DNA of 64,000 nucleotides, taken from assembly GCF_946190275.1 (NCBI RefSeq), contig NZ_CAMHZQ010000004.1:62001-126000 (forward strand), read 5' to 3'. The translations under genes and the position numbers were made by a program. This document shows positions 26,286-34,277 of the stretch, piece after piece; the first letter of the stretch is position 1, and the number at the start of each line of letters is the position of its first letter. This stretch comes from Streptococcus mitis. Its GTDB lineage: Bacteria > Bacillota > Bacilli > Lactobacillales > Streptococcaceae. The notes under the pieces are model-generated. The model saw only the letters and a program-made list of their open reading frames with translations. It was not told the origin of the DNA and did not search any database.

Positions 26286-26368
26286 TGCAAAAAGCATTAG
26301 TCCTGTTTGGCTTACCAAGCGGGAGTGAATCAACATCTCGCTTGGACTTCTAAGCGAGATGTTTTTTT
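26279..26368 (+). promoter_or_regulatory. leu attenuator
   Basis: Hairpin 1 is GGGCTAGTGC/GCATTAGTCC (26279-26303). The terminator is a perfect 12-bp stem AACATCTCGCTT/AAGCGAGATGTT (26332-26363) with seven Ts. The competing antiterminator is CCAAGCG (26315-26321) with CGCTTGG (26339-26345), which overlaps the terminator 5' arm. No T-box motif is seen, so leader peptide translation is the likely sensor. The 26085-26398 gap holds only promoter and attenuator. Confidence 0.88.
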
Positions 26369-26398
26369 AAAAACCACATTTGGAAAAGGGGAAATCTT

Positions 26399-27961
26399 AT
26401 GCGTAAAGTTGAATTTTTTGATACAAGTCTTCGTGATGGGGAACAAACACCTGGTGTTAACTTCTCAATAAAGGAAAAAGTTTCCATTGCAAGACAGCTG
26501 GAGAAATGGGGAATTTCTGTAATTGAAGCTGGTTTTCCGGCTGCTAGTCCAGATTCATTTATAGCCGTTCAAGAAATTGCTAAAGCCATGAAAAAAACAG
26601 CAGTGACAGGATTAGCTCGTTCTGTAAAATCTGATATTGATGCTTGTTATGAGGCACTTAAGGATGCCAAGTATCCACAGATTCATGTCTTTATCGCTAC
26701 CAGTCCGATTCATCGTAAGTATAAACTTAATAAGAGCAAGGAAGAGATTTTGGCAGCTATTAAGGAACATGTTTCCTATGCCCGCTCTAAGTTTGAAGTA
26801 GTCGAATTCTCTCCTGAGGATGCGACCAGAACAGAGTTGGATTTCCTATTACAAGTCGTTCAAACAGCGGTTGATGCTGGTGCGTCTTATATCAATATCC
26901 CTGACACGGTTGGATTCACCACGCCAGAAGAGTTTGCACGCATCTTTGATCACTTGACTGAAAATATTAAATCAGATCATAAAGTTGTCTTTGGTGTCCA
27001 CTGTCATGATGATCTCGGTATGGCAACTGCAAATACTTTGACAGCAATTAAACACGGTGCTGGACGTGTCCAGGGAACTATTAATGGTATCGGTGAACGC
27101 GCAGGTAATGTTGCTCTTGAAGAAGTAGCTGTTGCTTTGAAGATTCGTGAGGATTTCTTCCAAGCAACTAGTGATATTGTTTTGGATGAAACAATGAATA
27201 CGTCAGAAATGGTTTCTCGCTTCTCTGGTATTCCAGTTCCTAAAAACAAGGCTGTGGTTGGTGGCAATGCCTTTTCTCACGAGTCTGGTATTCACCAAGA
27301 CGGAGTCCTTAAAAATCCTCTTACTTATGAAATTATTACCCCTGAATTGGTTGGAGTTAAGAGTAATAGTCTTCCGCTTGGTAAATTGTCTGGTCGCCAT
27401 GCCTTTGTTGAGAAACTAAGAGAATTGGCTCTAGATTATACAGAAGAAGATATCAAACCACTCTTTGCTAAGTTCAAGGCTCTGGCAGATAAGAAGCAAG
27501 AAATCACAGATGCAGATATTCGAGCTCTGGTCGCTGGAACTATGGTTGAAAACCCAGAAGGTTTCCATTTTGATGATTTACAACTTCAAACTCATGCAGA
27601 CAATGACATTGAAGCACTCGTTAGCCTAGCCAATATGGATGGTGAGAAAGTCGAATTTAATGCGACAGGGCAAGGTTCTGTTGAAGCAATCTTTAATGCT
27701 ATCGACAAGTTCTTTAACCAATCTGTCCGTTTGGTGTCCTATACCATTGATGCGGTGACAGATGGAATTGATGCCCAAGCTCGGGTTTTGGTCACTGTTG
27801 AAAACAGAGATACAGAAACCATCTTTAATGCAGCAGGGCTTGATTTCGATGTGCTGAAGGCTTCGGCTATTGCCTATATCAATGCTAATACCTTTGTTCA
27901 AAAAGAGAATGCTGGTGATATGGGACGCAGCGTTTCTTACCGCGATATGCCTAGTGTGTAA
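26399..27961 (+). CDS. leuA: 2-isopropylmalate synthase
   Basis: This 520-residue enzyme condenses acetyl-CoA with 2-ketoisovalerate, the committed step to leucine. The HMGL-like TIM barrel has DTSLRDGEQTPG (8-19), the metal-binding HCHDDLGMATAN and NGIGERAGN. The C-terminal LeuA regulatory domain, which normally binds leucine for feedback inhibition, is complete (about 390-520). AAGGGG precedes the ATG. The gene appears intact and is followed 11 nt later by leuB. Confidence 0.97.
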   Translation: MRKVEFFDTSLRDGEQTPGVNFSIKEKVSIARQLEKWGISVIEAGFPAASPDSFIAVQEIAKAMKKTAVTGLARSVKSDIDACYEALKDAKYPQIHVFIATSPIHRKYKLNKSKEEILAAIKEHVSYARSKFEVVEFSPEDATRTELDFLLQVVQTAVDAGASYINIPDTVGFTTPEEFARIFDHLTENIKSDHKVVFGVHCHDDLGMATANTLTAIKHGAGRVQGTINGIGERAGNVALEEVAVALKIREDFFQATSDIVLDETMNTSEMVSRFSGIPVPKNKAVVGGNAFSHESGIHQDGVLKNPLTYEIITPELVGVKSNSLPLGKLSGRHAFVEKLRELALDYTEEDIKPLFAKFKALADKKQEITDADIRALVAGTMVENPEGFHFDDLQLQTHADNDIEALVSLANMDGEKVEFNATGQGSVEAIFNAIDKFFNQSVRLVSYTIDAVTDGIDAQARVLVTVENRDTETIFNAAGLDFDVLKASAIAYINANTFVQKENAGDMGRSVSYRDMPSV

Positions 27962-27972
27962 AGGAGAAGGCT

Positions 27973-29010
27973 ATGACAAAGAAAATAGTAGCTCTAGCAG
28001 GGGACGGAATCGGTCCAGAAATCATGGAGGCCGGTTTAGAGGTTCTGGAGGCTCTAGCTGAAAAAACAGATTTTGACTATGAGATTGACAGACGACCCTT
28101 CGGAGGTGCAGGTATTGATGCTGCAGGGCATCCCTTACCTGATGAAACCCTCAGGGCATGTAGAGAAGCAGATGCCATTCTCCTAGCGGCTATCGGTAGT
28201 CCTCAGTATGATGGAGCAGCGGTTCGCCCTGAACAAGGCCTGCTGGCTCTCCGTAAGGAACTCAATCTCTATGCCAATATTCGCCCAGTAAAAATCTTTG
28301 ATAGTCTCAAGCATTTGTCACCACTCAAACCAGAACGAATTGCTGGTGTAGACTTTGTGGTGGTTCGTGAGTTGACTGGTGGGATTTACTTTGGAGATCA
28401 TATCCTTGAAGAGCGCAAAGCGCGTGATATCAACGACTATAGCTATGAGGAAGTAGAACGGATTATTCGTAAGGCCTTTGAAATTGCAAGAAATCGCAGA
28501 AAAATCGTTACCAGTATCGATAAGCAAAATGTTCTAGCGACCTCAAAACTCTGGCGCAGAGTAGCTGAGGAAGTCGCACAGGATTTTCCAGATGTAACCT
28601 TGGAACACCAGCTGGTGGACTCAGCTGCCATGCTTATGATTACCAATCCTGCTAAGTTCGATGTCATCGTGACAGAGAATCTTTTCGGAGATATTCTATC
28701 TGATGAATCAAGCGTTTTATCAGGCACACTTGGAGTTATGCCATCAGCCAGTCACTCTGAAAAGGGTCCAAGTCTCTATGAGCCCATTCACGGTTCAGCG
28801 CCTGATATTGCAGGTCAAGGAATTGCCAATCCTATTTCCATGATTTTATCAGTTGCCATGATGTTGAGAGACAGTTTTGGACGTTATAAGGATGCGGAAC
28901 GTATCGAGCGTGCTGTTGAGGCAAGTCTGGCAGCTGGTGTTTTAACAAGAGATATAGGTGGACAGGCTTCGACCAAGGAAATGATGGAAGCTATCATTGC
29001 AAGGTTATGA
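27973..29010 (+). CDS. leuB: 3-isopropylmalate dehydrogenase
   Basis: The 345-residue enzyme oxidises and decarboxylates 3-isopropylmalate with NAD. It starts KKIVALAGDGIGPEIM and has the REL-type substrate loop VVRELTGGIYFG. The metal-binding VTENLFGDILSDE and the nucleotide-binding EPIHGSAPDIAGQGIANP follow. AAGGAGAAGG precedes the ATG. Its TGA overlaps the ATG of the next small gene. Confidence 0.97.
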   Translation: MTKKIVALAGDGIGPEIMEAGLEVLEALAEKTDFDYEIDRRPFGGAGIDAAGHPLPDETLRACREADAILLAAIGSPQYDGAAVRPEQGLLALRKELNLYANIRPVKIFDSLKHLSPLKPERIAGVDFVVVRELTGGIYFGDHILEERKARDINDYSYEEVERIIRKAFEIARNRRKIVTSIDKQNVLATSKLWRRVAEEVAQDFPDVTLEHQLVDSAAMLMITNPAKFDVIVTENLFGDILSDESSVLSGTLGVMPSASHSEKGPSLYEPIHGSAPDIAGQGIANPISMILSVAMMLRDSFGRYKDAERIERAVEASLAAGVLTRDIGGQASTKEMMEAIIARL

Positions 29011-29276
29011 AGTTAGACGAAAAAATTACTCTAGTCCTTTTGATTTGGAATGTCATGATTTTCTTGATTTATGGCATTGACAAATTAAAGGCAAGGAGAA
29101 AAGCTTGGCGCATCCCTGAGAAAATCTTACTTATTTTAGCCTTTACTTGTGGTGGTTTTGGTTCCTGGTTAGCAGGAATCATCTTTCATCACAAGACTAG
29201 AAAATGGTACTTTAAGACGGTTTGGTTTCTCGGGATGATAACCACACTAGTAGCCTTATATTTTATTTGGAGGTAA
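29007..29276 (+). CDS. DUF1294 small membrane protein inside the leu operon
   Basis: This 89-residue protein has two or three hydrophobic segments and the DUF1294 pattern YGIDKLKARRKAWRIPEKILLILAF followed by GGFGSWLAGIIFHHKTRKWYF. Function is unknown. It overlaps leuB by 4 nt (ATGA) and ends 3 nt before leuC, so it is translationally embedded in the leucine operon. Whether it serves leucine synthesis or is a passenger cannot be told from the sequence. Confidence 0.88.
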   Translation: MKLDEKITLVLLIWNVMIFLIYGIDKLKARRKAWRIPEKILLILAFTCGGFGSWLAGIIFHHKTRKWYFKTVWFLGMITTLVALYFIWR

Positions 29277-29279
29277 TGG

Positions 29280-30662
29280 ATGGCAGGAAAATCGATTTTT
29301 GATAAATTATGGGACCGTCATGTCATCACAGGAGAAGAGGGGCAGCCCCAACTCATGTATGTGGACCAGCATTATATTCATGAAGTGACCAGTCCTCAGG
29401 CTTTTCAAGGATTGCGAGATGCAGGGCGCAGATTGAGACGACCAGACTTGACATTTGGAACCTTTGACCACAATGTCCCGACAGTCAATATCTACGATAT
29501 TCGAGATGTGATTTCTAAAGCGCAAATTGATAAGCTTGCTGAAAATGTTGAGGAGTTTGGGATTGAACATGCAGCCCATGGTTCTGAAAAGCAGGGGATC
29601 GTTCACATGGTTGGTCCAGAAACAGGACGAACCCAACCAGGGAAATTCATCGTCTGTGGAGACAGCCATACGGCAACCCACGGAGCATTCGGAGCAATCG
29701 CCTTTGGAATTGGGACCAGTGAGGTCGAGCATGTCTTTGCTACACAGACCCTCTGGCAGGTCAAACCCAAGAGAATGCTGGTGGAATTCACTGGTGTTCC
29801 TCAAAAAGGAGTTTATTCTAAGGATTATATTCTCGCCTTGATTGCCAAGTACGGCGTTGCCTGTGGTGTTGGCTATGTGGTGGAATATCGTGGGCAAGCG
29901 ATTGATGCACTGAGCATGGAAGAGCGAATGACCATCTGCAATATGTCCATCGAGTTTGGCTCTAAGATGGGAATCATGAATCCAGATCAAACCACCTATG
30001 ACTATCTCAAGGGACGGGAATGTGTTCCAGAGAATTTCGAAGAGGCTGTGGCGGATTGGAAAACAATTGTCAGTGATGAGGATGCCGTTTACGATAAGGT
30101 TATCCAGATGGATGTCTCAGACTTGGCTCCCATGGTAACTTGGGGAACCAATCCTGCTATGGGGGTTGACTTTGACAGCAGTTTCCCAGAAATTAAGGAT
30201 ATGAATGATGAGCGCGCTTATAATTACATGAACTTGGAGCCTGGTCAAAAGCCAGCGGATATTGAACTAGGCTATATCTTTATCGGTTCTTGTACAAATG
30301 CTCGTCTCAGCGACTTGCAACTGGCTGCGCGATTTGTCGAAGGGAAGAAAATAGCACCTAACTTAACGGCTATCGTGGTTCCGGGCTCTCGTCCTGTCAA
30401 ACGAGCTGCTGAGAAGTTGGGTTTGGATAAGGTTTTCATAGATGCTGGCTTTGAGTGGAGAGATCCAGGTTGCTCAATGTGCCTAGGGATGAATCCGGAC
30501 AAGGTTCCTGATGGTGTCCACTGCGCTTCAACCAGCAACCGCAATTTTGAAGACAGACAGGGCTTTGGTGCTAAGACCCACCTCTGCAGTCCAGCCATGG
30601 CAGCTGCGGCAGCTATTGCAGGGCGCTTTGTAGATGTTCGACAAATGCCAGAAGCTCAGTAA
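29280..30662 (+). CDS. leuC: 3-isopropylmalate dehydratase large subunit
   Basis: The 460-residue aconitase-family subunit isomerises 2- to 3-isopropylmalate together with LeuD. The HNVPT and [13 protein letters not shown] motifs are present. So are the three cluster cysteines, in IGSCTNAR and in [20 protein letters not shown] surrounds the start. The next gene, leuD, begins 9 nt after the stop. Confidence 0.96.
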   Translation: MAGKSIFDKLWDRHVITGEEGQPQLMYVDQHYIHEVTSPQAFQGLRDAGRRLRRPDLTFGTFDHNVPTVNIYDIRDVISKAQIDKLAENVEEFGIEHAAHGSEKQGIVHMVGPETGRTQPGKFIVCGDSHTATHGAFGAIAFGIGTSEVEHVFATQTLWQVKPKRMLVEFTGVPQKGVYSKDYILALIAKYGVACGVGYVVEYRGQAIDALSMEERMTICNMSIEFGSKMGIMNPDQTTYDYLKGRECVPENFEEAVADWKTIVSDEDAVYDKVIQMDVSDLAPMVTWGTNPAMGVDFDSSFPEIKDMNDERAYNYMNLEPGQKPADIELGYIFIGSCTNARLSDLQLAARFVEGKKIAPNLTAIVVPGSRPVKRAAEKLGLDKVFIDAGFEWRDPGCSMCLGMNPDKVPDGVHCASTSNRNFEDRQGFGAKTHLCSPAMAAAAAIAGRFVDVRQMPEAQ

Positions 30663-30671
30663 GGAGAGGAT

Positions 30672-31265
30672 ATGGAGAAATTTACAGTTTATACAGGAAC
30701 GACCGTTCCTCTCATGAATGATAACATCGACACCGACCAAATCCTACCCAAGCAGTTTCTCAAGTTAATTGATAAGAAAGGCTTTGGTAAGTACCTCATG
30801 TATGCTTGGCGTTATCTGGACGATAACTACACTGAGGATCCAGATTTTGTCTTTAATCGACCTGAATATCGTAAAGCCAGTATCCTTATCTCAGGGGATA
30901 ACTTTGGGGCAGGTTCTTCGAGAGAACACGCAGCTTGGGCACTAGCAGACTACGGTTTTAAGGTCGTGATTGCAGGATCTTTCGGTGACATTCATTACAA
31001 TAATGAACTCAATAATGGTATGTTGCCTATTGTTCAGCCCAGAGAGGTTAGAGAAAAGCTGGCCCAGCTTAAACCAACCGATCAGGTAACTGTGGACTTG
31101 GAACAACAGAAAATCATCTCACCAGTTGGAGAATTCACTTTCGAAATCGATAGCGAATGGAAACACAAGCTCTTAAATGGTTTGGATGATATCGGTATTA
31201 CTTTGCAGTATGAAGACTTGATTGCTGCTTATGAAAAACAACGACCAGCCTACTGGCAGGATTAG
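30672..31265 (+). CDS. leuD: 3-isopropylmalate dehydratase small subunit
   Basis: The 197-residue swivel-domain subunit starts [30 protein letters not shown] and contains the active-site [17 protein letters not shown] loop. It completes LeuC. AAGGAGAGG precedes the ATG. It ends the biosynthetic genes of the operon; the YrdC-like gene follows after 25 nt without an intervening terminator. Confidence 0.96.
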   Translation: MEKFTVYTGTTVPLMNDNIDTDQILPKQFLKLIDKKGFGKYLMYAWRYLDDNYTEDPDFVFNRPEYRKASILISGDNFGAGSSREHAAWALADYGFKVVIAGSFGDIHYNNELNNGMLPIVQPREVREKLAQLKPTDQVTVDLEQQKIISPVGEFTFEIDSEWKHKLLNGLDDIGITLQYEDLIAAYEKQRPAYWQD

Positions 31266-31290
31266 AAAAAATAGAAAAGGAAATAGAATT

Positions 31291-32070
31291 ATGACAAAAC
31301 ACATTCAATGGAACGGAACACTTTCACAAGAAGGCTATGATATTTTAAAAGGTGACGGCGGATGTATCGTTTGCCCTACTAAAGTTGGTTACATTATCAT
31401 GACTAGCGACAAGGCAGGACTTGAACGCAAGTTCGCAGCCAAAGAGCGTAACCGTAACAAACCAGGCGTTGTTCTCTGTGGTAGCATGGATGAGCTTCGC
31501 GCTTTAGCACAACTCAACCCAGAAATTGAAGCCTTCTACCAAAAACATTGGGACGAAGATATTCTTCTTGGTTGTATCCTTCCTTGGAAACCAGAAGCCT
31601 TTGAAAAACTCAAAGCATACGGTGATGGCCGTGAAGAACTGATGACTGACGTGCGTGGTACTAGCTGTTTTGTTATCAAATTTGGGAAAGCTGGTGAACA
31701 ATTAGCTGCCAAACTTTGGGAAGAAGGCAAGATGGTCTATGCCTCATCTGCAAACCCATCTGGAAAAGGAAATCGTGGTAAGGTAGAAGGTATCGGAGAA
31801 CGCATCGAAGGGGCAGTTGACCTTGTTATCGAGGCAGACGACTACGTGGCATCAATCCAGCCTGACAAAACGATTGAAACTCGCTACGAGCAAGGTGTGA
31901 TGGTCTCTATGGTCGATAAAGACGGCAAACTCATCCCAGAACAAGGAGGAGCACGTTCAACTTCACCAGCCCCAGTTGTGATCCGTAAAGGGCTTGATAT
32001 TGATAAAATCATGATGCACCTGTCAGACACCTTTAACTCATGGGACTATCGTCAGGGCGAGTATTATTAG
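31291..32070 (+). CDS. Sua5/YciO/YrdC family protein
   Basis: The 259-residue protein has the YrdC-like fold landmarks. These are GGCIVCPTKVGYIIMTSDKAGLERKFAAKERNRNKPGVVL with the KR/N-rich binding loop, a GTSCFVIKFG strand and the SSANPSGKGNRGKVEGI segment. YrdC/Sua5 proteins make threonylcarbamoyl-AMP for tRNA t6A, but this divergent branch may have another role. I chose the ATG at 31291 with AAAAGG upstream; the frame stays open into leuD from 31222. It is probably cotranscribed with leu genes. Confidence 0.85.
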   Translation: MTKHIQWNGTLSQEGYDILKGDGGCIVCPTKVGYIIMTSDKAGLERKFAAKERNRNKPGVVLCGSMDELRALAQLNPEIEAFYQKHWDEDILLGCILPWKPEAFEKLKAYGDGREELMTDVRGTSCFVIKFGKAGEQLAAKLWEEGKMVYASSANPSGKGNRGKVEGIGERIEGAVDLVIEADDYVASIQPDKTIETRYEQGVMVSMVDKDGKLIPEQGGARSTSPAPVVIRKGLDIDKIMMHLSDTFNSWDYRQGEYY

Positions 32071-32084
32071 AATGTAGAAGAAGT

Positions 32085-32112
32085 GGGGAGAAAATAATCT
32101 CTCCTCTTTTTT
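32085..32112 (+). terminator. Probable terminator of the leu operon
   Basis: GGAGA/TCTCC with two added outer pairs and an 8-nt loop is followed by six Ts, 15 nt after the stop of the YrdC-like gene. Confidence 0.65.
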
Positions 32113-32162
32113 CTATTTTTGTAAGAAAAATCCGAACGATATATTTTAATTTATAAAATTAT

Positions 32163-32191
32163 TTGACAAAAACTGTACTTTGGTTTATAAT
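32163..32191 (+). promoter_or_regulatory. guaC promoter, full consensus
   Basis: TTGACA (32163-32168) and TATAAT (32186-32191) with 17-nt spacing: a perfect sigma-A promoter. It implies strong basal transcription with control at a later step or by a repressor. Confidence 0.93.
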
Positions 32192-32216
32192 TAATTAAGG
32201 AAACGTCGGAAAAGGC

Positions 32217-32248
32217 GTAGTGATGCGAGAGCATAGGTAGGTCATTAC
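32217..32248 (+). other. Hairpin in the guaC 5' leader
   Basis: GTAGTGA pairs with TCATTAC (one G-U), enclosing TGC-GAGA-GCA with a GNRA tetraloop. It lies between the strong promoter and guaC, which has only a weak ribosome-binding site (ACGAG). No T run follows, so it is not a terminator. It does not match the purine riboswitch consensus. Confidence 0.5.
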
Positions 32249-32268
32249 AAAAGAAACGAGACATCGAT

Positions 32269-33255
32269 ATGTTAAATGAATTTCCAATTTTCGATTACGA
32301 AGATATTCAATTGATTCCAAATAAATGTGTGATTAAAAGCCGTGCAGAAGCGAATACAAGTGTCACTCTAGGAAATCACACCTTTAAACTACCTGTTGTG
32401 CCAGCTAATATGCAGACGATTTTGGATGAAAATGTAGCAGAGCAACTGGCTAAAGGTGGTTACTTCTACATTATGCACCGTTTTGATGAGGCAGGACGTA
32501 TTCCTTTTATTAAGCGTATGCATGAGCAAGGGCTTATTGCTTCTATCTCTGTCGGTGTTAAGGACTATGAGTATGATTTTGTTAGCCAGCTCAAGGCTGA
32601 TGCTCCAGAATACATCACGATTGACATTGCTCATGGTCATGCGGATAGCGTGATTTCTATGATTCAACACATCAAGAAAGAATTGCCAGATACTTTTGTC
32701 ATTGCTGGTAACGTGGGAACACCAGAAGCTGTGCGTGAATTGGAAAATGCTGGTGCGGATGCTACTAAAGTCGGAATCGGTCCTGGTAAGGTTTGTATCA
32801 CCAAGGTCAAGACTGGTTTTGGTACAGGTGGTTGGCAGTTGGCTGCTCTACGCTGGTGTGCTAAGGCTGCACGTAAACCGATTATTGCTGATGGTGGGAT
32901 CCGTACTCACGGTGATATTGCCAAGTCTATCCGTTTTGGTGCCAGCATGGTTATGGTTGGTTCCCTCTTTGCAGGACACATCGAAAGTCCAGGGAAAACG
33001 ATTGAAGTTGATGGTGAACAGTTCAAAGAGTACTATGGTTCAGCTTCACAATATCAAAAAGGTGCATACAAAAACGTGGAGGGCAAACGAATCTTGCTTC
33101 CTGCCAAAGGTCATTTACAAGACACTTTAACTGAGATGGAACAAGACCTTCAAAGTGCTATTTCGTATGCAGGTGGACGTGAGGTAGCTGACCTCAAGCA
33201 CGTGGATTATGTGATTGTCAAAAACTCTATTTGGAATGGGGATGCTTCCCACTAA
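32269..33255 (+). CDS. guaC: GMP reductase
   Basis: The 328-residue IMPDH-family TIM barrel converts GMP to IMP with NADPH, letting guanine nucleotides feed adenine nucleotide synthesis. Catalytic Cys176 is in [18 protein letters not shown], followed by [22 protein letters not shown]. No CBS domains are present, and the length fits GMP reductase rather than IMP dehydrogenase (about 490). It is a single-gene unit with its own promoter. A short hairpin CTTCCC-ACTAA-GGGAAG spans the stop codon. Confidence 0.95.
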   Translation: MLNEFPIFDYEDIQLIPNKCVIKSRAEANTSVTLGNHTFKLPVVPANMQTILDENVAEQLAKGGYFYIMHRFDEAGRIPFIKRMHEQGLIASISVGVKDYEYDFVSQLKADAPEYITIDIAHGHADSVISMIQHIKKELPDTFVIAGNVGTPEAVRELENAGADATKVGIGPGKVCITKVKTGFGTGGWQLAALRWCAKAARKPIIADGGIRTHGDIAKSIRFGASMVMVGSLFAGHIESPGKTIEVDGEQFKEYYGSASQYQKGAYKNVEGKRILLPAKGHLQDTLTEMEQDLQSAISYAGGREVADLKHVDYVIVKNSIWNGDASH

Positions 33256-33282
33256 GGGAAGACTTTCATTCCGGAAAAAAAC

Positions 33283-33311
33283 TTGTTATTAAAGCAATTT
33301 TTTGTTATAAT
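33283..33311 (+). promoter_or_regulatory. Promoter of tRNA-Arg
   Basis: TTGTTA (33283-33288) and TATAAT (33306-33311) with 17-nt spacing, ending 10 nt before the mature tRNA. Confidence 0.85.
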
Positions 33312-33321
33312 AAAACAAGTT

Positions 33322-33395
33322 TCCACCCTTAGTGTAATGGATATCACGTAAGATTCCGGTTCTTGAGATGGGGGTTCGATTCCCTCAGGGTGGAT
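33322..33395 (+). tRNA. tRNA-Arg (anticodon CCG)
   Basis: The acceptor stem TCCACCC/GGGTGGA, the D-arm with TAATGGAT, an anticodon loop TTCCGGT and the T-arm GGGGGTTCGATTCCCTC fold into a cloverleaf. The anticodon CCG reads the rare arginine codon CGG. The CCA end is not encoded. It is a lone tRNA gene with its own promoter and terminator. Confidence 0.93.
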
Positions 33396-33409
33396 GTAAA
33401 CATCCTAAG

Positions 33410-33432
33410 AAAGCCTTTAATAGGGCTTTTTT
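33410..33432 (+). terminator. Terminator after tRNA-Arg
   Basis: AAAGCC and GGCTTT flank a short loop and run into six Ts, 15 nt after the tRNA 3' end. Confidence 0.8.
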
Positions 33433-33515
33433 GCTTTATACCGCCCCAAATTTGCCCAGAAAACTGAAAACATCATTCTAAAGCATGCCCAAATCCCCTC
33501 CAGTCCCGTTTTAAA

Positions 33516-33544
33516 GTGACTCAGGGTGCTTTTTTTGATATAAT
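33516..33544 (+). promoter_or_regulatory. Promoter of the rnc-smc-ftsY operon
   Basis: GTGACT (33516-33521), 17 nt, then TATAAT (33539-33544) with TGA before it, 35 nt ahead of rnc. The unusually C-rich stretch 33440-33510 between tRNA terminator and promoter shows no gene. Confidence 0.75.
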
Positions 33545-33578
33545 AAAAAGGACTGTTATCAGTTAGAAAGAGGTTGGT

Positions 33579-34277
33579 ATGAAAGAATTACAAACTGTAC
33601 TAAAGAACCATTTTGCAATCGAATTTGCAGACAAAAATTTACTGGAGACTGCCTTTACTCATACGAGTTATGCCAATGAGCACCGCCTCTTAAAAATTTC
33701 ACACAATGAACGCTTGGAATTTTTAGGAGACGCTGTTCTACAGTTATTGATTTCAGAATATCTGTATAAAAAATATCCTAAAAAGCCTGAGGGTGACTTG
33801 TCTAAACTCCGTGCCATGATTGTCCGTGAGGAGAGTTTGGCTGGTTTTGCGCGTGATTGCCAGTTTGATCAGTTTATCAAACTTGGTAAAGGGGAAGAAA
33901 AGTCTGGTGGACGCAATCGTGATACCATTCTTGGTGATGCCTTCGAAGCCTTTCTTGGTGCCCTTCTTTTGGACAAGGATGTGGCCAAGGTTAAGGCATT
34001 TATCTATCAAGTCATGATTCCGAAGGTTGAAGCAGGCGAATTTGAGATGATTACAGACTACAAAACCCATCTCCAAGAGTTACTTCAGGTCAATGGCGAT
34101 GTGGCTATTCGTTATCAGGTGATTTCTGAAACGGGTCCTGCCCACGATAAGGTCTTTGATGTAGAAGTTCTTGTCGAAGGTAAGAGCATTGGTCAAGGTC
34201 AAGGTCGTTCTAAGAAACTAGCAGAGCAGGAAGCTGCCAAAAATGCCGTTGAGAAAGGGCTGGATTCATGTATTTAA
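33579..34277 (+). CDS. rnc: Ribonuclease III
   Basis: The 232-residue double-strand RNA endonuclease processes rRNA precursors and structured mRNAs. The catalytic signature [12 protein letters not shown] is at residues 43-54, the second acidic site is in [18 protein letters not shown], and a C-terminal double-strand RNA-binding domain spans about 155-230. It overlaps smc by 10 nt. The pairing rnc-smc-ftsY is common in Firmicutes. Confidence 0.97.
   Translation: MKELQTVLKNHFAIEFADKNLLETAFTHTSYANEHRLLKISHNERLEFLGDAVLQLLISEYLYKKYPKKPEGDLSKLRAMIVREESLAGFARDCQFDQFIKLGKGEEKSGGRNRDTILGDAFEAFLGALLLDKDVAKVKAFIYQVMIPKVEAGEFEMITDYKTHLQELLQVNGDVAIRYQVISETGPAHDKVFDVEVLVEGKSIGQGQGRSKKLAEQEAAKNAVEKGLDSCI

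Noticed and set aside
26085..26398. T-box riboswitch upstream of leuA
   Set aside because: No T-box antiterminator motif or specifier loop is seen; a leucine-rich leader peptide with competing hairpins explains the region.
32192..32268. Purine riboswitch before guaC
   Set aside because: The conserved purine riboswitch three-way junction and loop sequences are absent and no terminator or sequestering stem follows.
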